The translations under genes were made by a program, and so were the position numbers. This document shows, piece by piece, positions 11,938 to 25,250 of a stretch of DNA of 64,000 nucleotides (the first letter of the stretch is position 1; every line of letters starts with the position of its first letter). The notes below the pieces were generated by a model. It did no database searches, had not been told where the DNA came from, and saw nothing but the letters and a program-made list of their open reading frames with translations. The stretch comes from Sphagnum magellanicum (taxonomy: Eukaryota; Streptophyta; Sphagnopsida; Sphagnales; Sphagnaceae): the NCBI GenBank assembly GCA_021904315.1, contig CM038918.1, forward strand, positions 17,933,349 through 17,997,348, in the 5' to 3' direction.

Positions 11938-11965
11938 CAGATTTCGGGCCCTTGCGATTTTTGTG

Positions 11966-14189
11966 TTATTTTATTTGGGGATTCTCATTCAACTTTTAGC
12001 CAAGTAAAGATTCCCCATCGACGCAAAGGGTCTTACCCAAGATCTAATGCATTGAAATTTCTCAATCCATAAATGTAATCTTTGTAGTTGGGCATAAGCC
12101 TGGAACCCTGCCTGGGTATGGAATACCAAAAGGGCCATATGTTTATCATATCCTTGTCTCGAAGAATATTTCATTAGGCTAAGCTAAATTCCATTTCGCG
12201 TGGGGGATAATATTGTACATTTTTTTTTTGCCTTTCCCAAGAGCCTGTGATTTCAAAGCCCTTAGGCAGAGTTTTTTAATACCAAGCACATGGTTTTTAA
12301 TTCTGAGTATAGGGTTTTTTTCACCCCAAGCACAAGGTTTGGACTTTGGACCTGAAGACTATGAAGTTTGGGAGCAGGTGAAGGGGCTACAAACCTCATC
12401 CTCTGTCAGCCCATCAACACCATGTATGCATTAACTTTCAAGCAACAAACGTTGTGATTGAACCCAACAACCCTATATGGAATTTTAGAAACCTGTGCTT
12501 AGAATGAAAACCACATGCTTGGATACCCATGTTAGAGCATCTCCAACGGTGCTTAGTATGTGACTCCAGAGAGTACAAATTTATTGCCGAAATGTCAAAA
12601 TGTGCCAGTTTAGATCAAAAAATTGGTTTTTCTGCACCAAATTCGTGCATCTTGCCGTGGCTGGTAAAAGGCGCAACACAGTTGTGTACATCCCAAAAAG
12701 AGTGTAATAAAGTGCACCTGACTGCGGCTTAGTATTTCTGATTGGTCGATCACAATGATTGGTCCAGGTGGTTTGCTATTAGCAGCCCCCCATGTACATG
12801 TATATGGGGTTCCAGTTTCAGTTTTATTGGTGGGGTTGCCAAAAAAGAAGCTAAACTTAAAATTTTCATTTTACTCTCCAAAGTTACCTACTGAGCAAGG
12901 TTGGAAATGCTCGTAGGGGCTCAGTATAACGAGCTCTGGAAAAATGAAATAATTAAAAAAGATAGATTGATAGTATATCTTGATGTAGGTTTTATTATTC
13001 TTGGAGTGAAGATGATTTTTGTGGTTGGGTTAGTGTAGCCATTGAGAATTGTTTTCCTATTGCACCCACATGTCACTCCTCCTTTGAGGTTTATTTGAAT
13101 GTTGGGTTGGTATACCCATTATCCTAATATGCCTGTGGGTATATCATAGGGTAACTATATACAGGCTCATAAATATATATGGGTTGTTTTTGGCTACCTT
13201 TTTAATTATCCTATTTGGCTAGTATATTTTGCAGACTAACCCTGTCTTTGTTTTACCCAATTAGTACATACCTAGTTGATGTCCACCTCTACACAAGGGA
13301 GGGTAATTGTTTTGAAGATGATGAATATGGGTACATGTCAAAATCATCGCATAGCATATACACATTTTCATATTTTGTAATGCATGTGTGGTTATGATGG
13401 ATTTCTTCAAATTATGGTGACTAACTATGGAGTTCTATTTTTATTTTTATCATTTTTATTTTATTCATTGAATTAATTACCTTGAAAAACACTCTTGATA
13501 ACTTTTGAGCCTCCTGAACAGAGTACAGAGTTTAAGAACTACTCTTAATTAAACCCTACAAAATTTAGGAATCCTCCTATATTTTTGTGACATGCTAGAA
13601 CCTATTTTCTAAATATGACAATTTCAGAAGTTTTTCCTTCAAAATCTTGCAATTTTGGCACATTAATCTTGGATATATACTCTCTAAACTGGCTGATGTA
13701 TGATTTTTTAAAAAATATTTACACTTATCTAGCTGATACATTGAATTTATATCCCCATTCAACACCAATGTTAACCCTTAATTGACATTTGACCATAATT
13801 GTCACACTCCAAAAATATCACGAACACCCTGAGAACGCACATCAAATATCAAAATTTGGAAAATTCGACTCAATGAACTTGTAAAGGACTTCAAATTGGA
13901 TGTTTTGGTAAACAAAATTACAAAAAATGAAATTTTGCCAATGTTAAAATTTTGGAGTATACCAAGGAGAGGTTTATGATTGAATAGTTCTTCAAATACA
14001 ATGAAGTGGAGCCCCACAGAACTGAAATAGTTAGAACCAATTCACATTACACATTAAGGTTTGAAACAACTCTCCAAAACCTTAATGAAGTAGTCTTAAG
14101 ACCATTGCCTTGAGAACCTAGACATAGAGATCATGTGTAAATATGTGACAAGGTTTTATTGTTAAAGACCAAAACCTGGATATTCAAAA
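11966..14189. other. Spacer, no gene seen
   Basis: Mixed-composition then AT-rich spacer between the ROCO gene and the P450 upstream region. The ORFs of 60-75 codons here resemble no family. No terminal repeats, RNA genes or coding remnants were recognised. Confidence 0.5.
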
Positions 14190-14480
14190 TTATGTGTGTC
14201 CCTTATGAGTTAAGGTTTTGGATTTACCATATTATGGCATGAACATCTATGACCAAATATCACTAACATGTTCAAATATTAAAAATATTTTTCTTTGGAG
14301 CACAATCATGAAATGAAGATGAGTTTTTGCACATAATATGAGTTGCAAGTTATGGTCAATTCTTTTCAAATAAAATACAACTCTAGTTACAAATTAATTG
14401 TGATTATTCATCCCTTCCTTCATTTAAAACAAACAAAATGTGTTCAATTCATACCCAAAAACCTAGCTTGAATTCATTTC
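14190..14480 (+). repeat. Dispersed repeat, left arm of an inverted pair
   Basis: Matches the reverse complement of about 20400-20690. Shared blocks include TGTGTGTCCCT, ACCAAATATCACTAACAT, a GGAG(C/T)ACAAT...AAATGAAG block, TTTTTGCACATA and CTAG(T/A)G(T)TACAAA. Divergence and indels are clear, so the pair is old. The two arms face each other across the P450 gene. Confidence 0.65.
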
Positions 14481-15799
14481 ATAAATTCTTTTAAATAATG
14501 AAGCTTATTGTGCTTGAGAGCTTCAGCCTTCATTCAGATCAGTCTTTTTTTCATTTTCTTGTAAATGTTTTTTAAGAAGAAAAATTTGCCAAATTGCTAT
14601 AGAAGACTGGTTTTTTTGGAGGGAGACGCCATATTCATGGCTACTGCCTCTACAAATTTATGAGTTCTCTTGGAAAAGAGTCAGCAGCTAAATTAAAATC
14701 TACCTAGGTTAATCATCTAAGTTTAAAATTAAACAAGCTCTGTCCAGTACATTGTCGGGGCCTATTGACTTAGAACATAGAACAATTTTTCAGGTCCACC
14801 TTTTGGAGAGTGGTAGACTAAGTTCCTAATGAGGTCCCAACATGTTTTCCAAGTTCCCAATGCGTTCCCAAAGCGAACCTTTGCTGGTCCCCAAAACTAA
14901 TTAATAGGAATCACACTAAATCGCGGTAGCCTAATCCCAGAAGGACCCAAAGAAAAGTTAGAAAAGTTTGGTCATTACATAAATGGAAGGTTCTCTCAAA
15001 AACAAGGCATCACAAACATGCTGGCCCTGTCAATAGATAAGATGTTGTACATCTACCGACTGTGTCCACACTCTGAACACCCAAAAAAATCCTTTCCAAT
15101 CTAAACAGTCTAAACACTTTCACCAAAGAAACCAGTTCACCTAATGTGAAATTGGTTCTAATAAGGTAAAACTTCCCAAAGTTGGATCCGATGCGATAGT
15201 CCCTGTCCCATGTGGCTGCAAAGCCCAACAAATTGAAGTCTTCTATGAACAGAAGGGAAATTCTATGAGAGGGGATGATTGAAAATGAATGAAGAAATTC
15301 TTTTTAAAGTCCTATATGAAGTTCCTTAAACATAGGAAGTTGCTTTAACATGAAGTTTGGAAGGGACTTTGTCGGTCGCTAAGGGATTAAGTTGCCCACC
15401 CCTCCCCACCTTCCAAACAGGGTTTCTTTTAAGGATTTTGTGATGTAGCCAAAGTGGTGATTATCCAGCAAATAATTTAGCCAGATTTGGCTACATAATA
15501 GATATGAAGGTTTTTTTTTAAAAACAACAGAATCCTTCTATATTCTTGGCTACCTTCTGGAAGTTATCATAAGACCCTAGCAATTTGGAATTTTTTTAAT
15601 TTGAAATCCGACAAATTTGGGCCATTTTTCCCATGAAAAATCTTCCTTTGTATGGGTCAAAATCATATTTTTCAAGTCGAAACTTGGCGAAAATATAGAA
15701 GCCAGGAAAAGAAAACGCTGCTTCCAACACGCTTCCAAATGGGTAGATTTTGGGACCCACTCAAATTTCCTGGGCAATGCACTCCTAGCATATTCTGAA

Positions 15800-16172
15800 A
15801 GGGTTTTTTCCTCTCCATTTCTGCATTACTTTGTCCTAGTTTCTCAACTCAGCACACTAAGGATCTTTCCCCACCTCTTCTGTCCCAGTTTTGTGTCATT
15901 TCCTTTGCCTTGATCATTTCTGCTGCTGCAACGACTAGAAAATTCAACCTCAAACACTCTTTTTTCTGCTTCTTCAAATTTTACAAATGTGGGTACTTCT
16001 GAGACTATCTCTGGGTTGATCGACTTCTAATTCTTCCTTCCCTCTTTTGTTGTGGTTCTTACATCTCACTTTGTTGCTTGATTTTGTGAAAAAAGTTTCA
16101 AGACAAGAGAGATTAGAGCACTCGCTTGCAGCACAGTAAAGTTGAAGGGAGCGCAGTCTGTTATATTATTAG
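15800..16172 (+). promoter_or_regulatory. Putative promoter/5' leader of the P450 gene
   Basis: Pyrimidine-rich DNA (many CTTC, TTCC and TTCT words) directly before the P450 start codon, typical of a plant 5' leader. I could not place a TATA box or start site with confidence. 14480-15800 upstream holds no gene that I can recognise. Confidence 0.4.
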
Positions 16173-18958
16173 ATGGCATATTTCAGGGACCAAATGTGGT
16201 CCATACTGTTTGCATCTCTGCTCACCATGTTGTTGATGTGGATTGTATACATCGTTATGGGGATGGTGGATAAGTTGGTAATTACTCCCCTAAGGATCAA
16301 GAGAATTATGAATCGGCAAGGCGTGAAAGGGCCCTCCGCATATTGGGTTCTGGGAAATATTCTCGAGATGGTTAAGATAAACCGGGCGGAAGCAGAGAAG
16401 GATATGAAGACTGGAGACTATGATATTATGTCTCATGTTCAGCCTTATGAAGCTCAAAACTGCCAAGCCTATGGTGAGTGTTGAATCTGTTAACCTGAAA
16501 CATTAGAGCAGCCATCTCTGTTGAGTGGTTGCTATGATTGTTGAAGATCTAGTAATTGCTAAGCTCTTCAGGAGTCAAATCAAGATGTATCTATTGTGGT
16601 AGAGCCAATGTCTATTTACACTCCCTCATCTTTCCCAATTTTCATTTTCACGTCAGAAGTATTTTGAATTTGCAATTTGGTAGCTTCATTGAACTTTTTG
16701 TGCAACTCTAGAATACTATTTGAAACTCTATTTTTCTAGAGTTTTCTAGACAAAACTTGGAAACCTCACACAAACCATTTTTATGAAGGAAGTCCCGTTT
16801 GGAAAATGGAATTAAAACTAGTGGTACTAATGTGATTTTAGGATAAACATTCCAGAGCTTTTGGCTTAAATCTTAATGGGTAATCCAATCCAACTTTGCA
16901 ATTTTTTGATGTAGTTAGTTTGATCTTATGGATTTACATATGAAAAGGATGAATCCAAGTGAAGAACAATCAATGATCGCTTGTCAGGAAAGATGCATAT
17001 GTGGTGGTTCGGATGGCAAGCGACAATTAGAATAGCAAATCTTGATCTCATCAAACAAGTTTTGGCAAAGGATGTGTTCATAACACCTCAAATACAATTT
17101 GAATTTTTAAGTGAATTACTGGGAAAGGGCTTGATAACAACTGAAGGAGAAGAATGGGCTCTCCATCGTCAAATTGTGAACCCTGCCTTCCATCAAGAAA
17201 AGCTCAAGGTGCGATATTGCAAATATGTATGATGACTATTTGGAAATAATATTCAATAGTGAACATTCTATATACATAGAATGACAATTCTTCTATATGT
17301 TCAAAATTTAGAATTTCATACTCACTTGAAAATCTTGGAAATATTGATGAAAATCTTTGTGGTTGTCCACCCACCCATGTCCAAACCATAAGTTTTTGAT
17401 GGGGTTATGTTCAACAAATGTGACTCTTCCAACCATGCTTGTGTATGTTGTCCACTCGTCTTGATGGTAGTTAGACATGGGTGATAAATACCTCATGCTT
17501 TTCAACATTTTGGGACTCACATTGATTTTATGCATAGGCAATGGTACCAATAATGGAAAAATGTGCATCATCAATGGCAAATGAATGGGAAGAGAAAGTG
17601 AAGGATGGTGGGGGTTGTGTGGAGTTGGAAGTGAGTCATTACATGGCAAATGTGACAGCTGACATAATTGCACATACAGCATTTGGGAGTAGCTATGAAA
17701 AAGGAAGAAAAGTGTTTGAACACCAACTTTCACTTTTCAACCTTACATTTCAAAGATTTAAATTTTTAACAATACCAGGATACAGGTTCTTTCAATCCTT
17801 CTTCTCATGTTGTTTGAAATCTTTTTCCCACCAACTCACATAATTTGGAAATGGATATTGGGCCTAATCATATTAATTTAAGTGATTATATGCATTTTAA
17901 TGTTTATAAAAAAAATTCATGTCCATGTTTTGAAAACCACATAATTTCACAAAGCTCATGACTTTTTAAGTTTGTAAATTTCTTATATTTCTAATGTTGT
18001 TGCACTCTTAAATTATTTGTTATGTGTGTTTTTGCAGAATTCTTCCCACACCACTAAATATCAAAATTCTTATGACCCAAATTGCCATTTCAAGGTCTCT
18101 TAAGGAAATTATTCAAGCGCGAAAATATGTGGTGAATATGACCAAGAATGCTTCATATGGAAATGATTTGTTGGGTCTCATGCTCACTGCAACATCACAA
18201 AAAACTCAAGATGTGAACGGTGGAAAGGTTCATTTTGGCATGCAACAATTGATGGATAATTGCAAAACATTCTTCTTTGCAGGATATGAAACAACTGCAA
18301 CTCTTCTCACATGGACCATGATGCTTTTGGCATCTCACACCACTTGGCAAGAATGTGCCCGTGCTGAAGTCATAGATGTGTGTGGAGATGGTGATCATCC
18401 ATTCAATGCCGACATGCTTGACAAATTGAAAATGGTACTTCGAATTTTTTGTCAACCCATTTCAGTTTTTCTTCTATGCACATTTTTTAACACAACTAAT
18501 TGGTTGTTATGTGGTTGGTTGGGTGGGTGTAGTTAACAATGATTTTAAATGAAGCACTCCGTTTATTTCCACCAGTTGTGGATCAAACTAGAGAGGTGGT
18601 AATGGATGTAAAGTTGGGAAATCTCGACATCCCCAAAGGATCAACCTTATATTTTCCTAGGCTTTCCATTCACCATGACCCTGAGCTATGGGGAACAAAC
18701 GTGCATGAGTTCAAACCAGAACGATTTGCTAATGGTGTTGCAAAAGCAACCAAACACCCTTTAGCTTTTATGCCTTTTTCTTTTGGGCCAAGGTTTTGTG
18801 TGGGGCAACGATTTGCTATGGAGGAAGCAAAATCTATATTAGTTGTGATATTGCGACGATTTCGTTTTCAACTTTCATCTAATTATCGTCATGCACCATG
18901 TTTTAGGGGCACTTTGAAACCCAAGTATGGTGTGCCAGTGATGTTGGAATCTTTGTGA
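16173..18958 (+). CDS. CYP72-clan cytochrome P450 (CYP709/734/735-like), 5 exons, 530 aa
   Basis: Haem-thiolate monooxygenase, expected in the ER membrane and fed electrons by NADPH-P450 reductase. Exons: 16173-16473, 16988-17208, 17538-17785, 18038-18434, 18533-18958. All introns are GT-AG and in phase. An N-terminal membrane anchor spans ~8-32, followed by a basic stretch and a GP...LGN hinge. Landmarks: C-helix WALHR 157-161; I-helix AGYETT 338-343; ExxR EALR 396-399; PERF 451-454; haem loop FSFGPRFCVG 471-480 with Cys478. All catalytic landmarks are intact. The sequence around KTFFFAGYETTA, LTMILNEALRL, IHHD and YRHAP...KPKYG places it in the CYP72 clan near CYP709, CYP734 (brassinosteroid inactivation) and CYP735 (cytokinin trans-hydroxylation). 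I cannot pick the family or substrate by eye. No neighbouring pathway gene helps. Confidence 0.9.
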
Positions 18959-20399
18959 TTACATGACAATGCAAACCCATACATGATTATTAAACATGCA
19001 CTAAAACCTTTAGCACCTATTTTAGGTTTAGTTGTAGAAATATTCATAATATTTATGTATGTGATAGAAAACATGTATGTGTACGCTTCACAATTTTATG
19101 GGTGTAATGAGTGTAATTCTTATTCAAAATAATTAATACATACTAAGAAATCGACACAATAAATTCAAAAATCGTCATTTCATGATTAAACTTGCATTAA
19201 TAGTCATTAAAATGTCATTATAAACTTATATTGTGTAAGATCCATGTAAAAAATGACAAAATTCTCCATGTGTCATAATTGATGCAACCTTAGATTCAAA
19301 TGATATCAAAGGTAAAAAAACATTTGGATCTTTGGTTTTGCATCTTAATGCAAACCTAAGGTGTGCTCCATAAACTTTTAGTTGAAAAAGGGCATGGGAG
19401 CTCTAAGATGAGATTAGGATGAGCTCATAAATCAAATTCATGATCATGTCAAATTACATGAACCAATAAGAAAAGCTAGTTAATGTTGTTTGGACCAAAA
19501 TGGTGTAGAAATAAACAATAGAACAAAATAGATTCACAATATACATGACAATTTAAACTTGGAAAGAGTTGTCACTCTCTTCCTTATAGTATATTTTGTA
19601 GTTCATTTTGGGAGCTACATTATCAAGATGACATTTTTTTTGAAGACTCTTAAATGAAAGTTTCAAAATTGTCAACTTATTAGTCTAGCCATTTTGGGGG
19701 TTCATAACTTTTTTGTTTAGCCTTCAATTCAAAAGCTCTCAAAGTTTGTATCCCTTGAAAAGATATTTTCAAAAAAATATCAAATTTATCAATTGGAGTT
19801 CATTTGACCTCTTTCACGGACAATTTGGTGGGCATGAATCATTTGATAATTTCATTCCCAACATTGGAAATGGCCATAACTTTTGTTTTGGGTCTTTGAT
19901 TTTGAAATTTCAACCCCACATTATTTATCTACTCTTCAAGACCTTTGTAATGGTCTAAAGAAAGTTGAATTTGGACAAGGTTGGTCCCACAAAACTTGTT
20001 TCAACAAAATTTAATACCTTGGGACTCCCAACTCTTAAACTCAAAATTTACATGGAAATGTTGAAAATTATTCCCTTGCATTTTCTCACCCTTGTGAAAA
20101 TATGTTTGAATCGTACAAAAATTTGGGTTTTCTCTCAATTAATTTCACTTGTCATGCACTTGCCACCAACCTTGGTTGCAATCCCAAGGGTAAAGTCATA
20201 ACAATAATGATAACTCCTACGATTAAATCATTTAAAAAACATATTCTCCAAATTGTGGATCCCATTTTATTTTTATGCAATTTGGATGATCTATTTTTTT
20301 GTTTATGAATCAAACATTGGATCAAGATCAAGGTTCAAAATCTGCTTTGATCATTGATCATCAATCTAATTTCCTAGATCTTCAAAATCTTCAAGCTAA
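18959..20399 (+). other. 3' flank of the P450 and AT-rich spacer
   Basis: The first ~150 bp are probably 3' UTR. The rest is AT-rich spacer. 19690-20290 has a run of short plus-strand ORFs with the non-coding look of retroelement flank (repeated CATAACTTTTGTTTTGGGTC-like phrases), but I see no domain or terminal repeat. Confidence 0.45.
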
Positions 20400-20690
20400 G
20401 TTTTTGTACTGGAACTTTGACAAATCCTTCTTGTTCTATGTTAACGAAAGGGTTTGTAGCTCTAGTTCAATTTTTGTTGAACATATGAATCAACCATAAT
20501 TTTAAAATAATATGTGCAAAAAATCAGCTTCATTTGACCATTGTACTCCAAAAATATATATTTTATATTTGAAAATGTTAGTGATATTTGGTTACAAATG
20601 TTTAAATCGTAATATTATTATATGAATAGTAACTCATTAGGGACACACACCTAATTTTGTGTGGGAGGAAGGAGGACATTATATGTTAAT
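20400..20690 (-). repeat. Dispersed repeat, right arm of an inverted pair
   Basis: Reverse-complement counterpart of 14190-14480, ~6 kb away on the far side of the P450 gene. The best-conserved part, 20500-20660, reads ATGTTAGTGATATTTGGT-like on the plus strand. Confidence 0.65.
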
Positions 20691-22019
20691 TTTTCACACT
20701 ATGTGTCAAAGGAGGTATTGTTTGGGAGGATATTATGTGAAGGAACTTTATTTTTTCTCACCCTATAACTATCTAAAATTTTGATATGCACACATTTAAA
20801 CCACTCTAAACTTAATTAAAATTTTATGTTTCCATTGAATTTTGGCATCATATATCTATTTGAATTTTCAATTTTAATCAAAAGCATGAGGAATGATGAA
20901 AGAAATGAAAATGATTATGTGTGACTAAAAAATGTCATGCATGAAATGCTCAATTTAGTTATAGAAACACATTAACAAACATTTCAATACCCATTCACAA
21001 ATTTTCAAATAATGAAGACCATGTAAAGGACCACAAGGTCATCATAGATAGTGGACATCTAGTTTGTTTCCATGGGAAAAAATGCATTAAAAAAAGAGTT
21101 TGGGGGGGGTCTAGAATCAAAGTGAACAAGGGGTGCCTTGCAACCCAAGAAAGTGGACCACAAAATTAGTGTATTGAAACCTTCATCAACTCTTCGTTTG
21201 GACCAAGTAAATATCACGTCATTCATGCTACTAATTCCTTTAGTTTGAACCTTCAACATAAATTATTCCCACTCCATCCTTCTAGTTGAAACTATACACA
21301 ACTAGTATATATGTCTCTTTTAGTGATTTTTGTGGGGTTAATTTTCGTCATTTCGCAAAAAATATTTTCAAAAAAAAACATTTTGCCACAAATTCATGTT
21401 TTTTCAAAAGAAGAATGAAATCACCAAAAAACACCATAATAGCTTACAATATGAAAGAGTGTTTAAGCTTTTATATTTTCATATTTTGAATACAACCAAA
21501 TTTGGCTAAATATATTCCTTGGCTATTGCCATTTGAGCAGCATCACAAAATTGAAAAAAACAAAAGCAGTGGTCTATTGTACATATGTTATATATTTAAA
21601 GTTTTTAAATACATATTATTAATATATACCAAATGATTCAATATTTTTCTTCATTAAAATGGTACATAATCTTATTGTAAAATTAATTGAATTATAGTTT
21701 GTACCCAAACAACCAACATCTAGAACCTTACATTTCGAATAATGTAGTTTGGAATTCAAAAAAAAGATATCCCCACCCCCTATACAAATTAAGACTATAT
21801 AATAACATGCATTATGTAATATTTGTAATGATTAACCAAAGTTGAGGTTCAATGTGATTTGAGAGCAAGTCAATCCTTTTAGTGACCTTGATTGTAAACA
21901 TGTTCTCAAAGTATTAAACGGGGTTGTGTGAAGTTGTACCCTATTGTGTTTAAAGAACTTGGGCTCCATGTTATTCCACACTACCAATGACAATTGATTT
22001 TTTGTTTTTCCTCTTCCTA

Positions 22020-23110
22020 TGTTCCTAGATGATTTCCAATAGTTCATGATGATTTCATTGTTAATAATGTCAATTTCAAATTCAATATTATTTGGATTAT
22101 TATAAATATGATGGACATGAAAAAGGCACATGTTAATTTTCCTTTTCATATCCATGTTGGTGGGTGGGGGAAAGAAATGAGGCAATTATTAAAATAAGAA
22201 ATAATTATTAGAAAACTTAGCAGGAAAAACTTATTCCAACATGGAATCAATGTTTGAGTGACAAAACGTGAAGGGCATATTTGTGTCCTACTTGAATTAG
22301 TTCAACTCTAATCGTCATTGGAATTCAACAATGATTAATGACATGTTTCAATTTAAAATGACCCCCCAAATAAATAGTGTTTTGGAAGCATGTTCACTTG
22401 TTCATTATTGGAATAACAATGCAATCACAAACATGCCAATGTTATTTTTCCTTTTTTGGTTCAGTTTTTTCATCTAGCATCAACAAACATCATCCCAAAA
22501 GTGATTTAGCACTAATTGGGGACACATGTAAAAACAGTCGTTCAAAATTGGTTTAAAACTACCCTCATAACTATATCCAATGTCAAATGGTGGTGAAATG
22601 TTTTAAAAACAAGAAACAAGTCAATGAAATTTCCCCACAAAATAGATAATTTTGAAGTCAATTTTTGCGAAAATTCTTCACCAATTTCATATGATTTTGA
22701 ATAATTTCTCATTATTTATGTCAATGTCAAATTTAATTTAATTTAAATTAATATACATTTCATGGACATAAAAACACACATGATAATTCGTTTTTTCATA
22801 TCCATGTTGGTGGATAGGGAAAAAGAGTGAGATAATTATAAAATGGAGGTAATTATTAAGAAATGTGGGAGATAGTTATTAGAAAAGTTCATAGAAAAAA
22901 GTAGTTATTAAGAAAAAAATGAAGTAGTTAGGATTGTAAATGAGGTAGTTATTTTTGGAATTGTCTTTGGAATGGTCCATGGACAACCATACGAAGGATT
23001 CTCAAAAATCCCCCATATACCAATTCCAATTACTTGTCATTGGAATTATACAATCATAACTCTCTCCCTTGATTAAGAAGTTCATATGAAGCATGTTACT
23101 TCATTTCGAA
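22020..23110 (+). repeat. Spaced direct duplication, ~650-720-bp offset
   Basis: Blocks at ~22020-22380 recur at ~22670-23110. CATATCCATGTTGGTGG is at 22147 and 22797, and TCATTGGAATT is near 22315 and 23039. Each block also carries a ...GGACATGAAAA...CACATG...TAATT segment and runs of ATTATTA(A)GAAA. The offset varies, so several indels followed the duplication. I see no coding content and no clear element ends. Confidence 0.6.
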
Positions 23111-23399
23111 GCTTGAGCACATTTTTTTATATAGTTGCAAAAGGTTGTGAAAATGGTTTAAGTTTTTGCAATTCTTGATGTCGTCAAAATTTAGGAGTTT
23201 GCCACCAATCCCACTTCAAAAGCCTAAGGGTGACTTGTAAGTTCTATGGTTGAATGTCACTTGCTATGCATTGAATGTATTGAATGTATTATCTAAAGTG
23301 ATAAAAACTTCCTCCCAACGAGCCCCATTTAACACAACTTTCACATCATAAGTCTTGAGTTCTTTGGGTTCCAAGTTTCAAATTTTCATTCTTCAACTT

Positions 23400-24000
23400 C
23401 AAACACTATTTTGAAAGATGCCCCATTTTATTATAGTTGAAACATGACCCATTAAACCTTCCTTCATAGTTTCCCTAGGGATTCCTCATTTTGGGAAATT
23501 CTTTTAATGTTGGAAAGTTCTCATTGTTCTTCAAAGTGCCTACACTCTCTTCAGCCTTGTATCACCATTCAAAGCTTTGGGCACCCAATCTTCCTTGCGT
23601 TCATATTGTGCCTACTTGAAGAACCCTTTCATTTTGAATATATTGTTTTGACCCTTTTCTTTGTCTAAAAAGTTTTCATTTTGTGATGGTGTTGGATTAA
23701 GATTTGAGCCAATTTTCTTCCAGGACTCTTCCTTGCTCAAATTGGGAATCCTCTAATTAAGAAGCACACCCAATGAAATTCATCTATCCTAATGATTTCC
23801 AACATGATTTTGGTGTATGCCTACACATTTGGGTCGGTATAGTGTTGGAACCATGCAACTTGTCTCAAACCTTGCAACATCTTGACATGCAATCAAAGTT
23901 CTTTGAACAAACTCATTTCACACTTGATTTTTTATCTCTTCTCATGAGTTCCCATGCATTCCCTTCACCTAATGTTGCATCTGCTTCCAGAAGCTAACAT
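23400..24000 (-). pseudogene. Decayed LTR-retrotransposon gag with broken zinc knuckle
   Basis: On the minus strand the frame gives a hydrophilic gag-like stretch (for example PNLSKEESWKKIGSNLN) and then, at ~23413-23450, a nucleic-acid-binding knuckle, CFNYNKMGHLSK followed by a stop and a Cys. The CX2CX4HX4C motif has its second Cys changed to Tyr and a stop before the last Cys. Several other stops and frameshifts interrupt the frame. Copia and gypsy gag both carry such knuckles, and no protease or RT follows in a readable state, so the superfamily is open. Confidence 0.55.

Positions 24001-25250
<1,250 letters not shown>

Larger units (their letters stand above)
11092..11965 (+). repeat. 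Dispersed repeat, copy 2 (split by a TIR element)
   Basis: The second copy of the 2139-2404 repeat, in two pieces: 11092-11339 and 11947-11965. The inserted 598-bp TIR element and one 9-bp target duplication account for the gap. The repeat lies ~170 bp upstream of the ROCO start codon, so it probably sits in that gene's promoter or leader. The ATGACC... frame is open here through the point where copy 1 has a stop, but the family is unknown to me. Confidence 0.8.

Noticed and set aside
15577..15913. Opposed ORFs of 66 and 98 codons upstream of the P450
   Set aside because: Both strands are open over the same stretch, neither resembles a known protein, and the position fits promoter DNA.
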